Shown: positions 53,340-62,364, counted from the stretch's first letter. The stretch is 64,000 nucleotides of DNA from Rhizobiales bacterium CCH3-A5 (GCA_001556025.1 LSIB01000159.1:1-64000), one strand, 5' to 3'. Program-made: numbers and translations. The notes: generated from the sequence alone by a model not told the origin.

Positions 53340-53508
53340 TTCGGCTCCTCATAGGTCGCGAGCGCGCGAATTGCGCCGCTTCAATTTTGCTTGCTGGAAG
53401 CAAAGAACGATCGCCACGGCAGCCCTTATCAGCCGGGCGATCGAAGGACGCGCATATGACAGAAAAGGTGGGGGGTGGCAAGGGCGCGCCCGGAGCCGCG
53501 CCGACCGA

Positions 53509-54396
53509 TCAGGCGAGTTGCCCGCCAGTGACGTCGAGGTCCATCCCCGTCACGCTCGTCGCCTCCTCGGACGCCAGGAACATCACAGTGCGCGCGATCT
53601 CGTCCGCGGTCATGATGCGGGGCGTTACGAAGGTCGGCGCGGCCTGTTCGTAGGTCACCTTCTGGTAAGCGAAGCTCTCGCGCAGTTGCGGCGTGTCGAC
53701 GGCGAGAGGGCTGATCGAATTGACGCGGATATTGTGCTTCGCGTTCGCGACCGCCACGGCCTTCGTCATGCCGATGACGGCATGCTTTGAGGCGTTGTAG
53801 GCTGCGGTGTTCGGCCAGGCCTTGTGACCCGCAACGGACGCCATGTTGACGATCACGCCGCCGCCGCGCGCGCGCATCACCGGAACCTCGTATTTCATCG
53901 CATAGAAGACGCCTGCGGCGTTGGTCAGCATGATGTCGAGGAAATTGTCGACCGCCATGTCCTGGATTTCGGCCGGCGTCATGAAGATGCCGGCGTTGTT
54001 GAAGGCAATGTCGATATGGCCGAAGGCGGCGACCGCGCCATCGACGAGCGCCTTCATCTCGTCATGCTTGCGCACGTCGGCGGGAATGTAGAGCCCCTTG
54101 CCGCCTATCGCGCCAATGCCGGCCTCGACCTCGCGTCCCAGCGTCTGACGCCGGCCGCAGAAAGCGACGCGCGCGCCCTCGCGGGCGAAGGCCTCGGCGG
54201 TCGTCCTGCCGATGCCGGAGGTCGCCCCCGTGACGAGCACGACTTTTCCGGCAAACCGTCCGGCTGCGTTGGCGGGGCCGGTGAGACTGGCCGGCGTCAG
54301 CGTGTTGGCTACGGCAGCTCCGCTGGCGGAAACCGCGGCACCCAACGCCAGCGCGCCAACAACGGTTCGCCGGGCGAGATCAAGCTCCTGGTTCAT
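53509..54396 (-). CDS. Exported short-chain dehydrogenase/reductase
   Basis: 295 residues. The N-terminus has a twin arginine (LARRTVVGALALG) and hydrophobic stretch ending near AVANT, consistent with Tat export. The Rossmann fold follows: VLVTGATSGIGRTTAEAFA, NNAGIFMTP, NMASVAG, the catalytic YNASKHA, and a C-terminal TGMDLDVTGG. The substrate is unknown. The ATG at 54396 has GGAGG at the right distance. It is divergent from an AraC regulator that probably controls it. Confidence 0.86.
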   Translation of the reverse strand: MNQELDLARRTVVGALALGAAVSASGAAVANTLTPASLTGPANAAGRFAGKVVLVTGATSGIGRTTAEAFAREGARVAFCGRRQTLGREVEAGIGAIGGKGLYIPADVRKHDEMKALVDGAVAAFGHIDIAFNNAGIFMTPAEIQDMAVDNFLDIMLTNAAGVFYAMKYEVPVMRARGGGVIVNMASVAGHKAWPNTAAYNASKHAVIGMTKAVAVANAKHNIRVNSISPLAVDTPQLRESFAYQKVTYEQAAPTFVTPRIMTADEIARTVMFLASEEATSVTGMDLDVTGGQLA

Positions 54397-54680
54397 AATG
54401 GTCCTCCGATGTTGTGAACTCTCGCCCAAGCTAGCGCGTGTGCCCGGCCGCGCCCGTGCGCCCTTGTCGTCAGTCGAGACGCGTTGTTGTATTTTCAGCG
54501 TGCGGCCCGGCTTTCCAGGGGTGGCCGAGTGCTGAAGGCGGAGGAGCCAATGTCTGGGAGCAGTGCAGCGCCATGCCCCCGCGACACGGTGCGAAGGCTG
54601 AAGCCGGGCGCGCGCGTCAGCGGATGCCGATCAAGAGCGCCGCTCAGACGCTCGACGTGCAAACGGCGGGAGCGACTGTG

Positions 54681-55559
54681 ATGAGCCTCGTCTCTCATGC
54701 AGATTGGTACAGCACGGGCAGGCTTGCGCCGTATATCGTCAGCCGCCGCGGTCTTGGAGACGCCATCTCGATGATCGAGGCCAAACAGCCCGCCGGCGAC
54801 ATGTCTGATCCTGCCACTGGCGATCTGGTGCTGGTCATGGCTGTTCAGGCCGGCATCCGTCACACCTCGAACCTCGGCGCCGGTCGGTTCGCCGACCGGA
54901 CCCCGAAAGGCGGTCTTCTCCTGATCCCGCCGGACGTCGCCACCGACATCAGGGTCGAGAACCAGCACGTCACCAGGTGCTTCTCGTTTAGCGCAGAACG
55001 GTATCGCGACGCTGCCGCCCAGTTTCGAAACGGCCGCGCGGTCTATGATTTCGGCCGCCTTCATCAACGGCATTTTTTCCTGCCTGCGATCCAGCCCGTG
55101 CTCGATCGCGCATGGTTGCTGGCCGCAGCGGCGCAGGCGGGGCCGCGCCTCTACGCCGAAGCGTTGGCAAACTTCATCCTTGCGGAACTCAGCCTCGCCG
55201 CCGATTCCAGTCCCGCGATGGCAACTGGCGGACTCACGCCGAGGCAGCTCAAGCGTGTCAGCGATCACCTGCTTGATCACCTTGCCGACGACGTTTCGTT
55301 GGCCGAACTTGCGGCGCTGGTTGACCTGGCTGCCTACCATCTCTGTCGCGCGTTCAAGGTGTCGACGGGGTTGCCACCACACCGTTGGAGGCTCGCGCGT
55401 CGCATCGAGCGGGCGAGAGAACTGCTCGAAGACAGCGAGATGTCGATCACGGATATTGCCGCCACCGTCGGCTATGACGATCCCAGTCAGCTCGCTGCCG
55501 TGTTCCGCAAAACGCTAGGCCTCAGTCCGACCCGCTATCGGAGAGAGCGGCGGTCGTGA
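54681..55559 (+). CDS. AraC family transcriptional regulator
   Basis: 292 residues from 54681; an upstream ATG at 54624 adds 19 residues. The C-terminus has two helix-turn-helix motifs: LAELAALVDLAAYHLCRAFK and ITDIAATVGYDDPSQLAAVF, then LSPTRYRRERRS. The N-terminal half is the sensor domain found in PqrA/short AraC groups. It is divergent from the exported dehydrogenase, whose regulation it probably governs; 284 bases lie between the two starts. Confidence 0.86.
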   Translation: MSLVSHADWYSTGRLAPYIVSRRGLGDAISMIEAKQPAGDMSDPATGDLVLVMAVQAGIRHTSNLGAGRFADRTPKGGLLLIPPDVATDIRVENQHVTRCFSFSAERYRDAAAQFRNGRAVYDFGRLHQRHFFLPAIQPVLDRAWLLAAAAQAGPRLYAEALANFILAELSLAADSSPAMATGGLTPRQLKRVSDHLLDHLADDVSLAELAALVDLAAYHLCRAFKVSTGLPPHRWRLARRIERARELLEDSEMSITDIAATVGYDDPSQLAAVFRKTLGLSPTRYRRERRS

Positions 55560-55653
55560 ACCGGACCGCGGCTCAGCCTCCTCTTGTTCCTGCGACGCCG
55601 ACCGGGCCTTAATCAGGTCGTATCAAATCGTCACTGAAAGCGGCCAAGCTCCC

Positions 55654-56478
55654 ATGAACCCCTGCATCATCACCGTCGCCATCACCGGCTCGCTGCCGAC
55701 CAAGCGCGACAACCCGGCCGTGCCGATCTCGATTTCCGAGCAGATCGAATCGACGCATGAGGCCTTCGAGGCGGGTGCGACGCTCGCCCATTGCCATGTC
55801 CGCACCGACGAGGGCGCGCCGACCTCCGACCCCGAGCGCTTCGGCCGTTTGCTTGAGGGCCTGCGCAAGCACTGCCCGGGCATCATCGTGCAGCTCTCCA
55901 CCGGCGGACGCTCGGGCGCAGGCCGCGAGCGTGGCGGCATGATCCCCCTCAGGCCCGACATGTGCTCGCTCTCAACCGGCTCCTGCAATTTCCCCACCCG
56001 CGTCTACGAGAACAGCCCCGACCTCGTCGACTGGCTGGCGGCCGAAATGCTCAGTCATGGCGTCAAGCCGGAGATCGAGGCCTTCGACCTGTCGATGCTG
56101 TTCAAGGCGGTCGAGATGGGGATCGCCGGCGCGATCAAAGGGGCGCTTCACGTGCAATTCGTCATGGGCGTGAAGAACGCCATGCCGGTGGATCGTCCCT
56201 CGCTGGAGTTCTACATCGCGACGCTGAAGCGGCTGGCCCCGGACGCGACCTGGACGGGAGCGGGCATCGGGCGCGACCAGATCACGCTGAACCGCTGGTC
56301 GCTCGAGCTCGGCGGCCATTGCCGCACGGGGCTGGAGGACAATGTCCGGCTTGACCGCGACACGCTCGCGCCCTCCAACGCCGCTCTGGTCAAGCGCATC
56401 GTCGATCTCTGCCCGGAATATGGCCGCAGGCCCGCAACCGTCGCCGAGGCGCGGGCGCTGCTGGGCCTCGCAGCCTAA
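55654..56478 (+). CDS. Beta-keto acid cleavage enzyme (BKACE, DUF849)
   Basis: 274 residues. Zinc ligands His-x-His in LAHCHVRTDEG and the active-site Glu in GLEDNVRL match the BKACE family, which cleaves 3-keto acids with acetyl-CoA. The opening PCIITVAITGSL is typical. The exact keto acid is unknown; related enzymes act on 3-keto-5-aminohexanoate or carnitine-derived keto acids. It is not clearly linked to an operon. Confidence 0.9.
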   Translation: MNPCIITVAITGSLPTKRDNPAVPISISEQIESTHEAFEAGATLAHCHVRTDEGAPTSDPERFGRLLEGLRKHCPGIIVQLSTGGRSGAGRERGGMIPLRPDMCSLSTGSCNFPTRVYENSPDLVDWLAAEMLSHGVKPEIEAFDLSMLFKAVEMGIAGAIKGALHVQFVMGVKNAMPVDRPSLEFYIATLKRLAPDATWTGAGIGRDQITLNRWSLELGGHCRTGLEDNVRLDRDTLAPSNAALVKRIVDLCPEYGRRPATVAEARALLGLAA

Positions 56479-56499
56479 GTCGCATCGCGCCGCTCGGCG

Positions 56500-57549
56500 C
56501 TACCGCCCGCGATAGACCAGCGGGAACTGCTCGGGCTTCACCGTCTTGCCGTCGCAGGCCTCTTTCTCGCGATATTCGACGAGGACGAATTCGCCCGCCT
56601 CGTTGACGCGGTGTCGCTCATAGACGCCGCAATCACCCGCGCTGCGGCCAAGCGCGATCCCCGTGACGGTGCGGGTCTTCACGTCCCAGCTTGGCGACAT
56701 CAGTTCGGCGGGCTCGCTGGTGCGCTTCTTCCCCGGCGGGGCCTTGAATGTCAGGAAGCTCAGATTCTGGGCCGGGTCGGGCAGGTAAACCAGCGCGAAG
56801 ACGGAATTGCCCTGGATGTTGAAGATCTGGCAGCGGATTTCCCAGATCGCCGATTCCTCCGACATCTGGAAGCCGGTGACGCCGGCCTTCATGATCTCGG
56901 GGTTGCAGCCGAAGCGCTTCTCGGCCTGCGTCAGCACGGCGCGCGGCACCTGGGCCGGCCTGACCTGATAGCGGGTGAACTGCGCCGGCACGCCGCCTGC
57001 GGGCGTCGCGGTCTGGGCGGGCGGAGCCGGAGGCGGCGGCGCGGCGGCGCTCATGCAGCCGGCGCCGCCCTTGACCGAGGCCTTGAACTGCTGCTTGCCC
57101 GGCAGGCTCAGCACCAGCGAGCCGCTCTCGATCTCGACCGCCTCGCCCTCGATCTCGCCGAGCTTCAGCTCCAGCACGGCGAAACCCTCGCCCTGCGAGA
57201 GCTTGTAGAGCTGGTAGGGATAAAGCCCGTAGCCGCCGGCCTTGCCGCCGACAGCGACGCGGGTCAGCGTCAGCACCTGCTCGCCGATCTTGATGCGGGC
57301 CGGCTGGCGGGCATTGTTCTGGCCGGTCAGCGCCTCGGTGAAGACGAAGGCGTAGCGGTCCTTCTCCGGATCGCGATTGGCCTGCCAGAGGGCGACCGAA
57401 CAGCCCTTCGAGCGATCCACCTCGGCCTTGTCGAACAGCTTGAGATCAATCTTGCTGTCATCGGGTTTGGCCTGCGCCATGACGAGCGAGGGCAGCAGCG
57501 TGAACGCCAGCAGAAGCGCCAGACGGCTGCCGAAATGCGTGATGATCAT
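56500..57549 (-). CDS. Periplasmic DUF1176 family protein
   Basis: 349 residues with a signal peptide (LLPSLVMAQ, about 26). It has a beta-rich middle, a Pro-rich linker and a C-terminal DUF1176 end: RTVTGIALGRSAGDCGVYER, then VEYREKEACDGKTV. The paired cysteines there probably form a disulfide. Function is unknown. It lies downstream of the class II aldolase gene on the same strand with a 77-base gap. Confidence 0.8.
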   Translation of the reverse strand: MIITHFGSRLALLLAFTLLPSLVMAQAKPDDSKIDLKLFDKAEVDRSKGCSVALWQANRDPEKDRYAFVFTEALTGQNNARQPARIKIGEQVLTLTRVAVGGKAGGYGLYPYQLYKLSQGEGFAVLELKLGEIEGEAVEIESGSLVLSLPGKQQFKASVKGGAGCMSAAAPPPPAPPAQTATPAGGVPAQFTRYQVRPAQVPRAVLTQAEKRFGCNPEIMKAGVTGFQMSEESAIWEIRCQIFNIQGNSVFALVYLPDPAQNLSFLTFKAPPGKKRTSEPAELMSPSWDVKTRTVTGIALGRSAGDCGVYERHRVNEAGEFVLVEYREKEACDGKTVKPEQFPLVYRGR

Positions 57550-57626
57550 GGTCCACTCCCCCGAGCCCGAAGCTCGGGAGCCTAGCCGAGGCGGCGAGCC
57601 TGGCAACCTGCAATCATGACGCTAAG

Positions 57627-58358
57627 TCAGATGCCGGCCATCCGCCGCAGCGCCTCGAAGTGCTTCTCGGACTGGTAGACCAGCACCTGCCGCCATTCGC
57701 GCGCCGTGGCCTCGATCTCCTGCTGCGGGATCAGCCTGAGCGGCCTGCCGGTCGACATCGCCAGCACCTGCTGCCTGCAGGCGCGCTCGAGAAAATACAG
57801 ATCGTCGAAGGCGACCGCGACGGATGGGCCGCCGATGGTGACGCCGTGATGGGCGAGGAAGGTGATGTCTGCCCCCGCATCGGCCTTGTTGGCAGCGACG
57901 ATCGCCTCGCCCTCGTCGGCGTCGAGCGCCAGCCCGCCGAAATGATCGACATAGAGCGTGCGGCCATGGAACCGGCAGGAGGTCTGGTGCGCCATCTCCA
58001 GCCGGCCGCCCTCGACCATGGTCAGCGCGGTCGCGTAGGGCATGTGGACATGCAGCACCGCGACATGGCGCGGATTGGCCTTGTGGGCGGCGACATGGAT
58101 GTTGAGCGCGGTCGCCTCGACCTCGCCCTCGCCTTCCAGGATGACGCCCTTGTCGTCGATCAGCAACAGGTCGGAGGGCTTCATCTCGGCCCAGTGGACG
58201 CCATAGGGGTTGATGAGGTAGCGCGCGCCGCCATCGGCGGCGTCCGGCAGCGCGACCGAGAAATGGTTGCAGATGCCCTCGTTCAGCTCGAACTTCGCGG
58301 CGAGACGGAGCGCGGCGGCGAGGTCGCGGCGCTGATGGGTGAGGCTGGGCTGGGGCAT
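57627..58358 (-). CDS. Class II aldolase/adducin family protein
   Basis: 243 residues. Zinc-binding His residues are seen in VLHVHMPYATAL and FLAHHGVTIGG; the opening LAAKFELNEGICNHFSV and INPYGVHWAEMKPSDLL are typical. Members include L-fuculose phosphate aldolase and 3-oxo-tetronate phosphate decarboxylase types. The substrate cannot be stated. The start at 58358 is preferred; 58388 would add ten residues. Confidence 0.85.
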   Translation of the reverse strand: MPQPSLTHQRRDLAAALRLAAKFELNEGICNHFSVALPDAADGGARYLINPYGVHWAEMKPSDLLLIDDKGVILEGEGEVEATALNIHVAAHKANPRHVAVLHVHMPYATALTMVEGGRLEMAHQTSCRFHGRTLYVDHFGGLALDADEGEAIVAANKADAGADITFLAHHGVTIGGPSVAVAFDDLYFLERACRQQVLAMSTGRPLRLIPQQEIEATAREWRQVLVYQSEKHFEALRRMAGI

Positions 58359-58420
58359 GGGCGGGGCTTTCACGACGATCCGAACCATCGGATCGAAGCA
58401 TCGCCGCCCCCGACATGACA

Positions 58421-58444
58421 AGGCCCGGCGCAGGGGCCGGGCCT
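58421..58444 (-). terminator. Possible weak terminator of infC
   Basis: Perfect nine-pair stem aggcccggc / gccgggcct, six-base loop, followed on the minus strand by tgtcatg with only a poor T-tract. It lies 50 bases after the infC stop. Confidence 0.4.
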
Positions 58445-58493
58445 GGTTGAAATCGCATGGCGCGAGTGGCGTCACGTCGACCGCCGTTACGCC

Positions 58494-59036
58494 CTATTTC
58501 GGCGCGAGCACCATTACCATCTGGCGGCCCTCGAGCTGCCAGTCGCTCTCGACCTTGGCGACGTCGACGAGATCGCCCTTGACCCGCTCAAGCACCTTCA
58601 CGCCGAGATCCTGGTGGGCCATTTCGCGGCCGCGGAAGCGCAGGGTCACCTTGACCTTGTCGCCCTCCTCGAAGAAGCCATGCATCGCCTTCATCTTCAC
58701 GTCGTAATCGTGCTTGTCGATGCCCGGCCGGAGCTTGATCTCCTTGATTTCGATGGTGCGCTGCTTTTTGCGCGCCTCGGCCGCCTTCTTCTGCTCCAGG
58801 AAGCGGAAGCGGCCATAGTCGAGAATCTTGCAGACGGGAGGCACGGAATTGGGGGCGATCTCGACCAGATCGAGACCGGCATCCTCGGCAATCTTCAGGG
58901 CCTCGAAGAACGAGACCACGCCACGGTTGGCGCCGGTATCGTCGATGAGCTGGACATCGCGGACGCCACGAATATCGCGGTTGGAGCGCGGGCCGTCTTT
59001 GGTCGGGGTCGGGGCAGCACGGAACGGACGACGAAT
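58494..59036 (-). CDS. infC: Translation initiation factor IF-3, AUU start
   Basis: 180 residues from ATT at 59036. The N-domain has [20 protein letters not shown], then the linker [20 protein letters not shown] and the C-domain [22 protein letters not shown]-3 checks start codons and blocks subunit joining. AGGAGA stands eight bases before ATT, and the family N-terminus RRPFRAAP begins right after it; no ATG, GTG or TTG fits. An AUU start is the classic device by which IF-3 limits its own synthesis. The gene is separated from rpmI-rplT by a 5.1 kb insertion. Confidence 0.93.
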   Translation of the reverse strand: MRRPFRAAPTPTKDGPRSNRDIRGVRDVQLIDDTGANRGVVSFFEALKIAEDAGLDLVEIAPNSVPPVCKILDYGRFRFLEQKKAAEARKKQRTIEIKEIKLRPGIDKHDYDVKMKAMHGFFEEGDKVKVTLRFRGREMAHQDLGVKVLERVKGDLVDVAKVESDWQLEGRQMVMVLAPK

Positions 59037-59044
59037 GGTGGTAT

Positions 59045-59050
59045 TCTCCT
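59045..59050 (-). promoter_or_regulatory. Shine-Dalgarno of infC that fixes the AUU start
   Basis: AGGAGA on the minus strand, eight bases before ATT at 59036. Its strength and spacing decide the start codon. Confidence 0.85.
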
Positions 59051-59181
59051 GTGATTGGCGTTTGCAGCGCCTCTGCGCAGACACATTGCACAAAGAGGCG
59101 CGATGTCAATGGAAAGCGGCAATCGGCGACGATCGGAAGGCCATCGGGATGGCTCTTTCGGCGTCCCGGCTGCCGACAACC

Positions 59182-60393
59182 CTATCTCTCCAGCAGCGCG
59201 CAGTAGACATCGAGCGTCTGCGCCACCATCGTTTCCAGCGAGAAATGCCGTTCGACATGCAGGCGGGCCCGGCGCGCCAGCGCGTCGCGGGCCGAGGGCC
59301 GCAGGGCCAGCGCCTCACCCAGCGCCGCCGCCAGCGCCGCGGCGTCTCCGGCCGGCACGCGCCAGCCGGTTCGTTCGGAGGGCAGCGTCTGCGGCGGGGC
59401 CAGAACTGTTTCCGGCACCGCACCGAGATCCGAGACGATGACGGGCGCGCCCATCGCCTGCGCCTCGACCGCGACGCGTCCGAAGGCCTCGGGCTCCGTC
59501 GAGGGAACCGTCACGACGGCGGCGCAGAGCAGTGCGGCCGGCATGTCGGCACAATGGCCGACGCGCTTGACCCGGTCCTTCAGGTTCGCAGCCGCGATCT
59601 GCTGGTCGAGTTCCTTGACGTAGCCGTCGCGCCCCTGCGGATCGCCCGCGAGAATGAAGGCGGTGTCGCCGTCGCCGCCGTCACGCAGCAGGCGCGCGGC
59701 CTCGATCAGCACGCGCTGACCCTTCCAGCCGGTCAGCCGGCCGGGCAGCAGCACGACCCGCTGATGCGGCTCGACGCCCCAGGTCTTGCGCAGCGCCTGC
59801 ACCCGCTCGGGCGTCACGGCGGCGGGCGCGAAGGCGGAAAAATTGGTGCCGCGATGGACGATGCGGATGCGCTCGCGGGCGAAGCCGTGCCGGGCCAGAA
59901 TCAGCTCCGCCGTATAGCCCGAGTTGGCGATGACGACGTCGCCGCGCGCCATTACCGAATTGTAGAGCGCCTTCACGGTCGAGCGGCTGGCATAGGAGCC
60001 ATGATAGGTCGTGACGAAGGGCAGGCCGAGCCGCCGCGTCGCCGCCAGCGCCACCCAGGCCGGCGCGCGCGAGCGGGCATGGACGAGCTCGACACCCTCG
60101 TCGCGGCAGAGCCGCGCCAGACGGCCGACATTCAGGGCCATGGCGACCGGGTTCTTGGTGGCGGCCGGGAAAGGCAGCCAGACGCCGCCCTTGGCCTGCA
60201 GCTCGGCCACCAACCGCCCGCCCTCGGTCGCGACCAGCGCCCGCGCGCCGGCCTCGGTCAGGCCCTTGGCGATGTCGACCGCCGTGCGTTCGGCCCCGCC
60301 TGCATCGAGATCGGGGATGATCTGCAGGATGGTGCGGCCGCCGAGCGGATGCATATCGGTCGAGGGCAGCGTCAGATGCGCGCCGGGCTGCAT
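59182..60393 (-). CDS. Family 4 glycosyltransferase
   Basis: 403 residues in GT-B fold. N-terminal ILQIIPDLDAGGAERTAVDI, middle VHARSRAPAWVALAA, and the C-terminal UDP-sugar site LLPGRLTGWKGQ, VVTVPSTEPEAFGRVAVEAQ with the EX7E pattern. It probably builds a surface glycan such as lipopolysaccharide core or exopolysaccharide. A GTG at 60405 is an alternative start. It stands divergent from the serine hydrolase gene. Confidence 0.88.
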   Translation of the reverse strand: MQPGAHLTLPSTDMHPLGGRTILQIIPDLDAGGAERTAVDIAKGLTEAGARALVATEGGRLVAELQAKGGVWLPFPAATKNPVAMALNVGRLARLCRDEGVELVHARSRAPAWVALAATRRLGLPFVTTYHGSYASRSTVKALYNSVMARGDVVIANSGYTAELILARHGFARERIRIVHRGTNFSAFAPAAVTPERVQALRKTWGVEPHQRVVLLPGRLTGWKGQRVLIEAARLLRDGGDGDTAFILAGDPQGRDGYVKELDQQIAAANLKDRVKRVGHCADMPAALLCAAVVTVPSTEPEAFGRVAVEAQAMGAPVIVSDLGAVPETVLAPPQTLPSERTGWRVPAGDAAALAAALGEALALRPSARDALARRARLHVERHFSLETMVAQTLDVYCALLER

Positions 60394-60509
60394 GGAGAAG
60401 GTCACCGGGTCAGGATGCTCGCTCTGGTATTCCGCAGTATGACCACTCGCGGCGCGCTGCCGCAGCCTATATTCGCCTTGTTGGACAGATTCGTCACAGG
60501 AGATTTGGC

Positions 60510-61304
60510 GTGGCCGGACATCCGAGCGCTCATGACGAGCCGCCGCAATGGCTGGAGATCGGCGACGGCGACAGGCGGCGCAGGCTCGCCTGCCTCGTTC
60601 AGCCCGGCGAAGGCTCGCCCGTCATCTGGCTCGGCGGCTTCCGCTCCGACATGCGCGCGACCAAGGCGGAAGCGCTGGCCGACTGGGCGCTCAGCCACGG
60701 GCGCGGCTTTGTTCGCTTCGACTATGCCGGCCATGGCGAGAGCGGTTCCGACTTCGCGCGCTGGACGCTTTCGGACTGGCGCGACGACGCGCTGGCCGTG
60801 ATCGCCGCGCATTGCCGGCAGCCGCCGGTGCTGGTCGGTTCCTCGATGGGCGGCTGGATCGCGCTGCTCGCCGCGCGCCAGTTGCTCGGAACCGCGCTCG
60901 CACCGGCCGGCATGGTGCTGATCGCGCCCGCCGTCGATTTTTCCGAGGAGCTGATGTGGGCGCAGATGCCCGCCAGCATCCGCGAGACGATCATGCGCGA
61001 CGGGGTGTGGATGCGCCCATCGGCCTATTCGCGCGAGCCGACGCCGATCACGCGCGCGCTCATCGAGGACGGACGCAGAAACCTGATGTTCGGGGCCGAG
61101 ATCCGGACGGGCTGCCCGGTCCATATCCTGCAGGGCATGGCCGACCCCGATGTACCGTGGCGGCAGGCGCTCAAGCTGGTCGAGCACCTGACCGGCGATC
61201 CGGTGGTGCTGACGCTGGTCAGGGACGGCGATCACCGCCTGTCCGGTCCGGCCGACCTGGCGCGGTTGCAGGACGCGGTCGGCAGGATCACGGACGCCGC
61301 CTGA
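60510..61304 (+). CDS. Alpha/beta serine hydrolase, ABHD10-like
   Basis: 264 residues. Triad: Ser in VGSSMGGWIALL, Asp in MADPDVPW, His in DGDHRLSG. Family resemblance is to the ABHD10/palmitoyl-thioesterase group (FVRFDYAGHGESGSDF). The GTG start has AGGAG at proper spacing. The substrate is unknown. It is convergent with the DUF1150 gene, nine bases away. Confidence 0.82.
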   Translation: MAGHPSAHDEPPQWLEIGDGDRRRRLACLVQPGEGSPVIWLGGFRSDMRATKAEALADWALSHGRGFVRFDYAGHGESGSDFARWTLSDWRDDALAVIAAHCRQPPVLVGSSMGGWIALLAARQLLGTALAPAGMVLIAPAVDFSEELMWAQMPASIRETIMRDGVWMRPSAYSREPTPITRALIEDGRRNLMFGAEIRTGCPVHILQGMADPDVPWRQALKLVEHLTGDPVVLTLVRDGDHRLSGPADLARLQDAVGRITDAA

Positions 61305-61312
61305 GCGCAGCG

Positions 61313-61579
61313 TCAATGGACGCTGACCATCCTGAGATCGTGTTCCCAGGCGTTGGCGGTCGCGGCTTCGCGCGAATCGGTCACCAGGATCGGCGCTCCA
61401 TCGGCCGAGAGCAGCGCGAAGAGCTGCAGGCCAGGCTTGATCTGGGGAGCCTGCGGAAAGATTCGCACCAACTCTTCCGAGCTCATCGGCTTGAGATAGG
61501 CGACCTCGCCCGTGCCCAGCGCGGCGAATTCGGCCGGGCTCAGCGGGTTGGTCTGGATCATGTCTCTGTCTTCGTTCAT
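61313..61579 (-). CDS. DUF1150 family protein
   Basis: 88 residues. The sequence EVAYLKPMSSEEL and QLFALLSADGAPILVTDSRE is the DUF1150 signature. A strong GGAGGG Shine-Dalgarno precedes the ATG. In alphaproteobacteria this small protein is very often paired with a small heat shock protein, as here (hsp20 lies 97 bases upstream on the same strand), so a stress role is likely though unproved. Confidence 0.88.
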   Translation of the reverse strand: MNEDRDMIQTNPLSPAEFAALGTGEVAYLKPMSSEELVRIFPQAPQIKPGLQLFALLSADGAPILVTDSREAATANAWEHDLRMVSVH

Positions 61580-61676
61580 CGCGCCCTCCTTCAGAGCAGT
61601 GCGAATGGCGATCTTCGATTGTACGACGGCACTGATGAACGGATGCAAAATCCGCGCTCACGCCGCCGGTCTGCGC

Positions 61677-62105
61677 TCAATCCCGGCTCACGATATCGAT
61701 ACGCCGGACGAGCCGTTCCGGTTCCGGCCGCACGAGATCGATCGCGAGCAGGCCGTTCGACAGATCGGCCCCCAGCACCTGCATGCCGTCTGCCAGCAGG
61801 AACGCCCGCTGGAACTGGCGCGCGGCGATGCCGCGATGCAGGAACTGCCGGTTTTTGTCGTCGCTCTGCCGGCCCCGAATACAGAGCTGGTTCTCTTCCA
61901 GCGTGATCTCGAGCTGGTCTCGCGCGAACCCTGCGACGGCGAGGGTAATTCTCAAACGGTCAGGTTCGTCCTGCGTCCTGACCAGCCGCTCGATGTTGTA
62001 GGGCGGATAGCCTTCGCTGCCGCCTTTGGCGACCCGCTCCAGCGCGCGCTCGATATCGTCGAAGCCGAGCAGGAACGGATGGGACAGGCTTGGCGTACGT
62101 GTCAT
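61677..62105 (-). CDS. Small heat shock protein, Hsp20/IbpA type
   Basis: 142 residues. N-terminal LSHPFLLGFDDIERALERVA and YPPYNIERL are typical of class A rhizobial sHsps. The alpha-crystallin core runs at about 40-130 with ITLAVAGFARDQLEITLEEN and GIAARQFQRAFLLADGM. It holds denatured proteins for refolding. A candidate RpoH promoter lies about 110 bases upstream, giving a 5' leader of roughly 100 bases. DUF1150 follows. Confidence 0.93.
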   Translation of the reverse strand: MTRTPSLSHPFLLGFDDIERALERVAKGGSEGYPPYNIERLVRTQDEPDRLRITLAVAGFARDQLEITLEENQLCIRGRQSDDKNRQFLHRGIAARQFQRAFLLADGMQVLGADLSNGLLAIDLVRPEPERLVRRIDIVSRD

Positions 62106-62215
62106 CTTGGCGTGCGCGTCACGTCGGAAGCCCCCGAAAGGCGCCTCGTTGATCGTCCGGAACCCGCTGGCCGCAGCACCCCGGAGCGAAAGGCGAACCC
62201 TTCCGCATGGCAATC

Positions 62216-62244
62216 AAATGGCGACGGAACCTGCCGGCTTCAAG
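62216..62244 (-). promoter_or_regulatory. Candidate RpoH (sigma-32) promoter of hsp20
   Basis: On the minus strand, CTTGAAG and CCATTT are separated by 16 bases. The -35 matches the heat-shock consensus well, the -10 partly. The start of transcription would fall near 62209. Confidence 0.5.
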
Positions 62245-62287
62245 AGCGCGGGCCTCGCGTTGCGCGGACGGCTCGCGATGTTCAGGG

Positions 62288-62364
62288 TGGTACAGCCACC
62301 CCGGCTTGAACGGGGGACCTCTAGATCCACAATCTAGCGCTCTAACCAACTGAGCTATGGCTGC
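62288..62364 (-). tRNA. tRNA-His (GTG), CCA encoded, A73 and no G-1
   Basis: Full cloverleaf: acceptor gcagcca / tggctgt, D-arm gctcagttggttagagc, anticodon stem ctaga / tctag with loop ttgtgga (anticodon GTG), T-arm ccccg ttcaagc cgggg, then ACCA. The discriminator is A73, position 1 pairs as G-U, and there is no encoded G-1. This agrees with the alphaproteobacterial clade whose histidine tRNA lacks the usual G-1:C73 identity pair. Confidence 0.92.
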
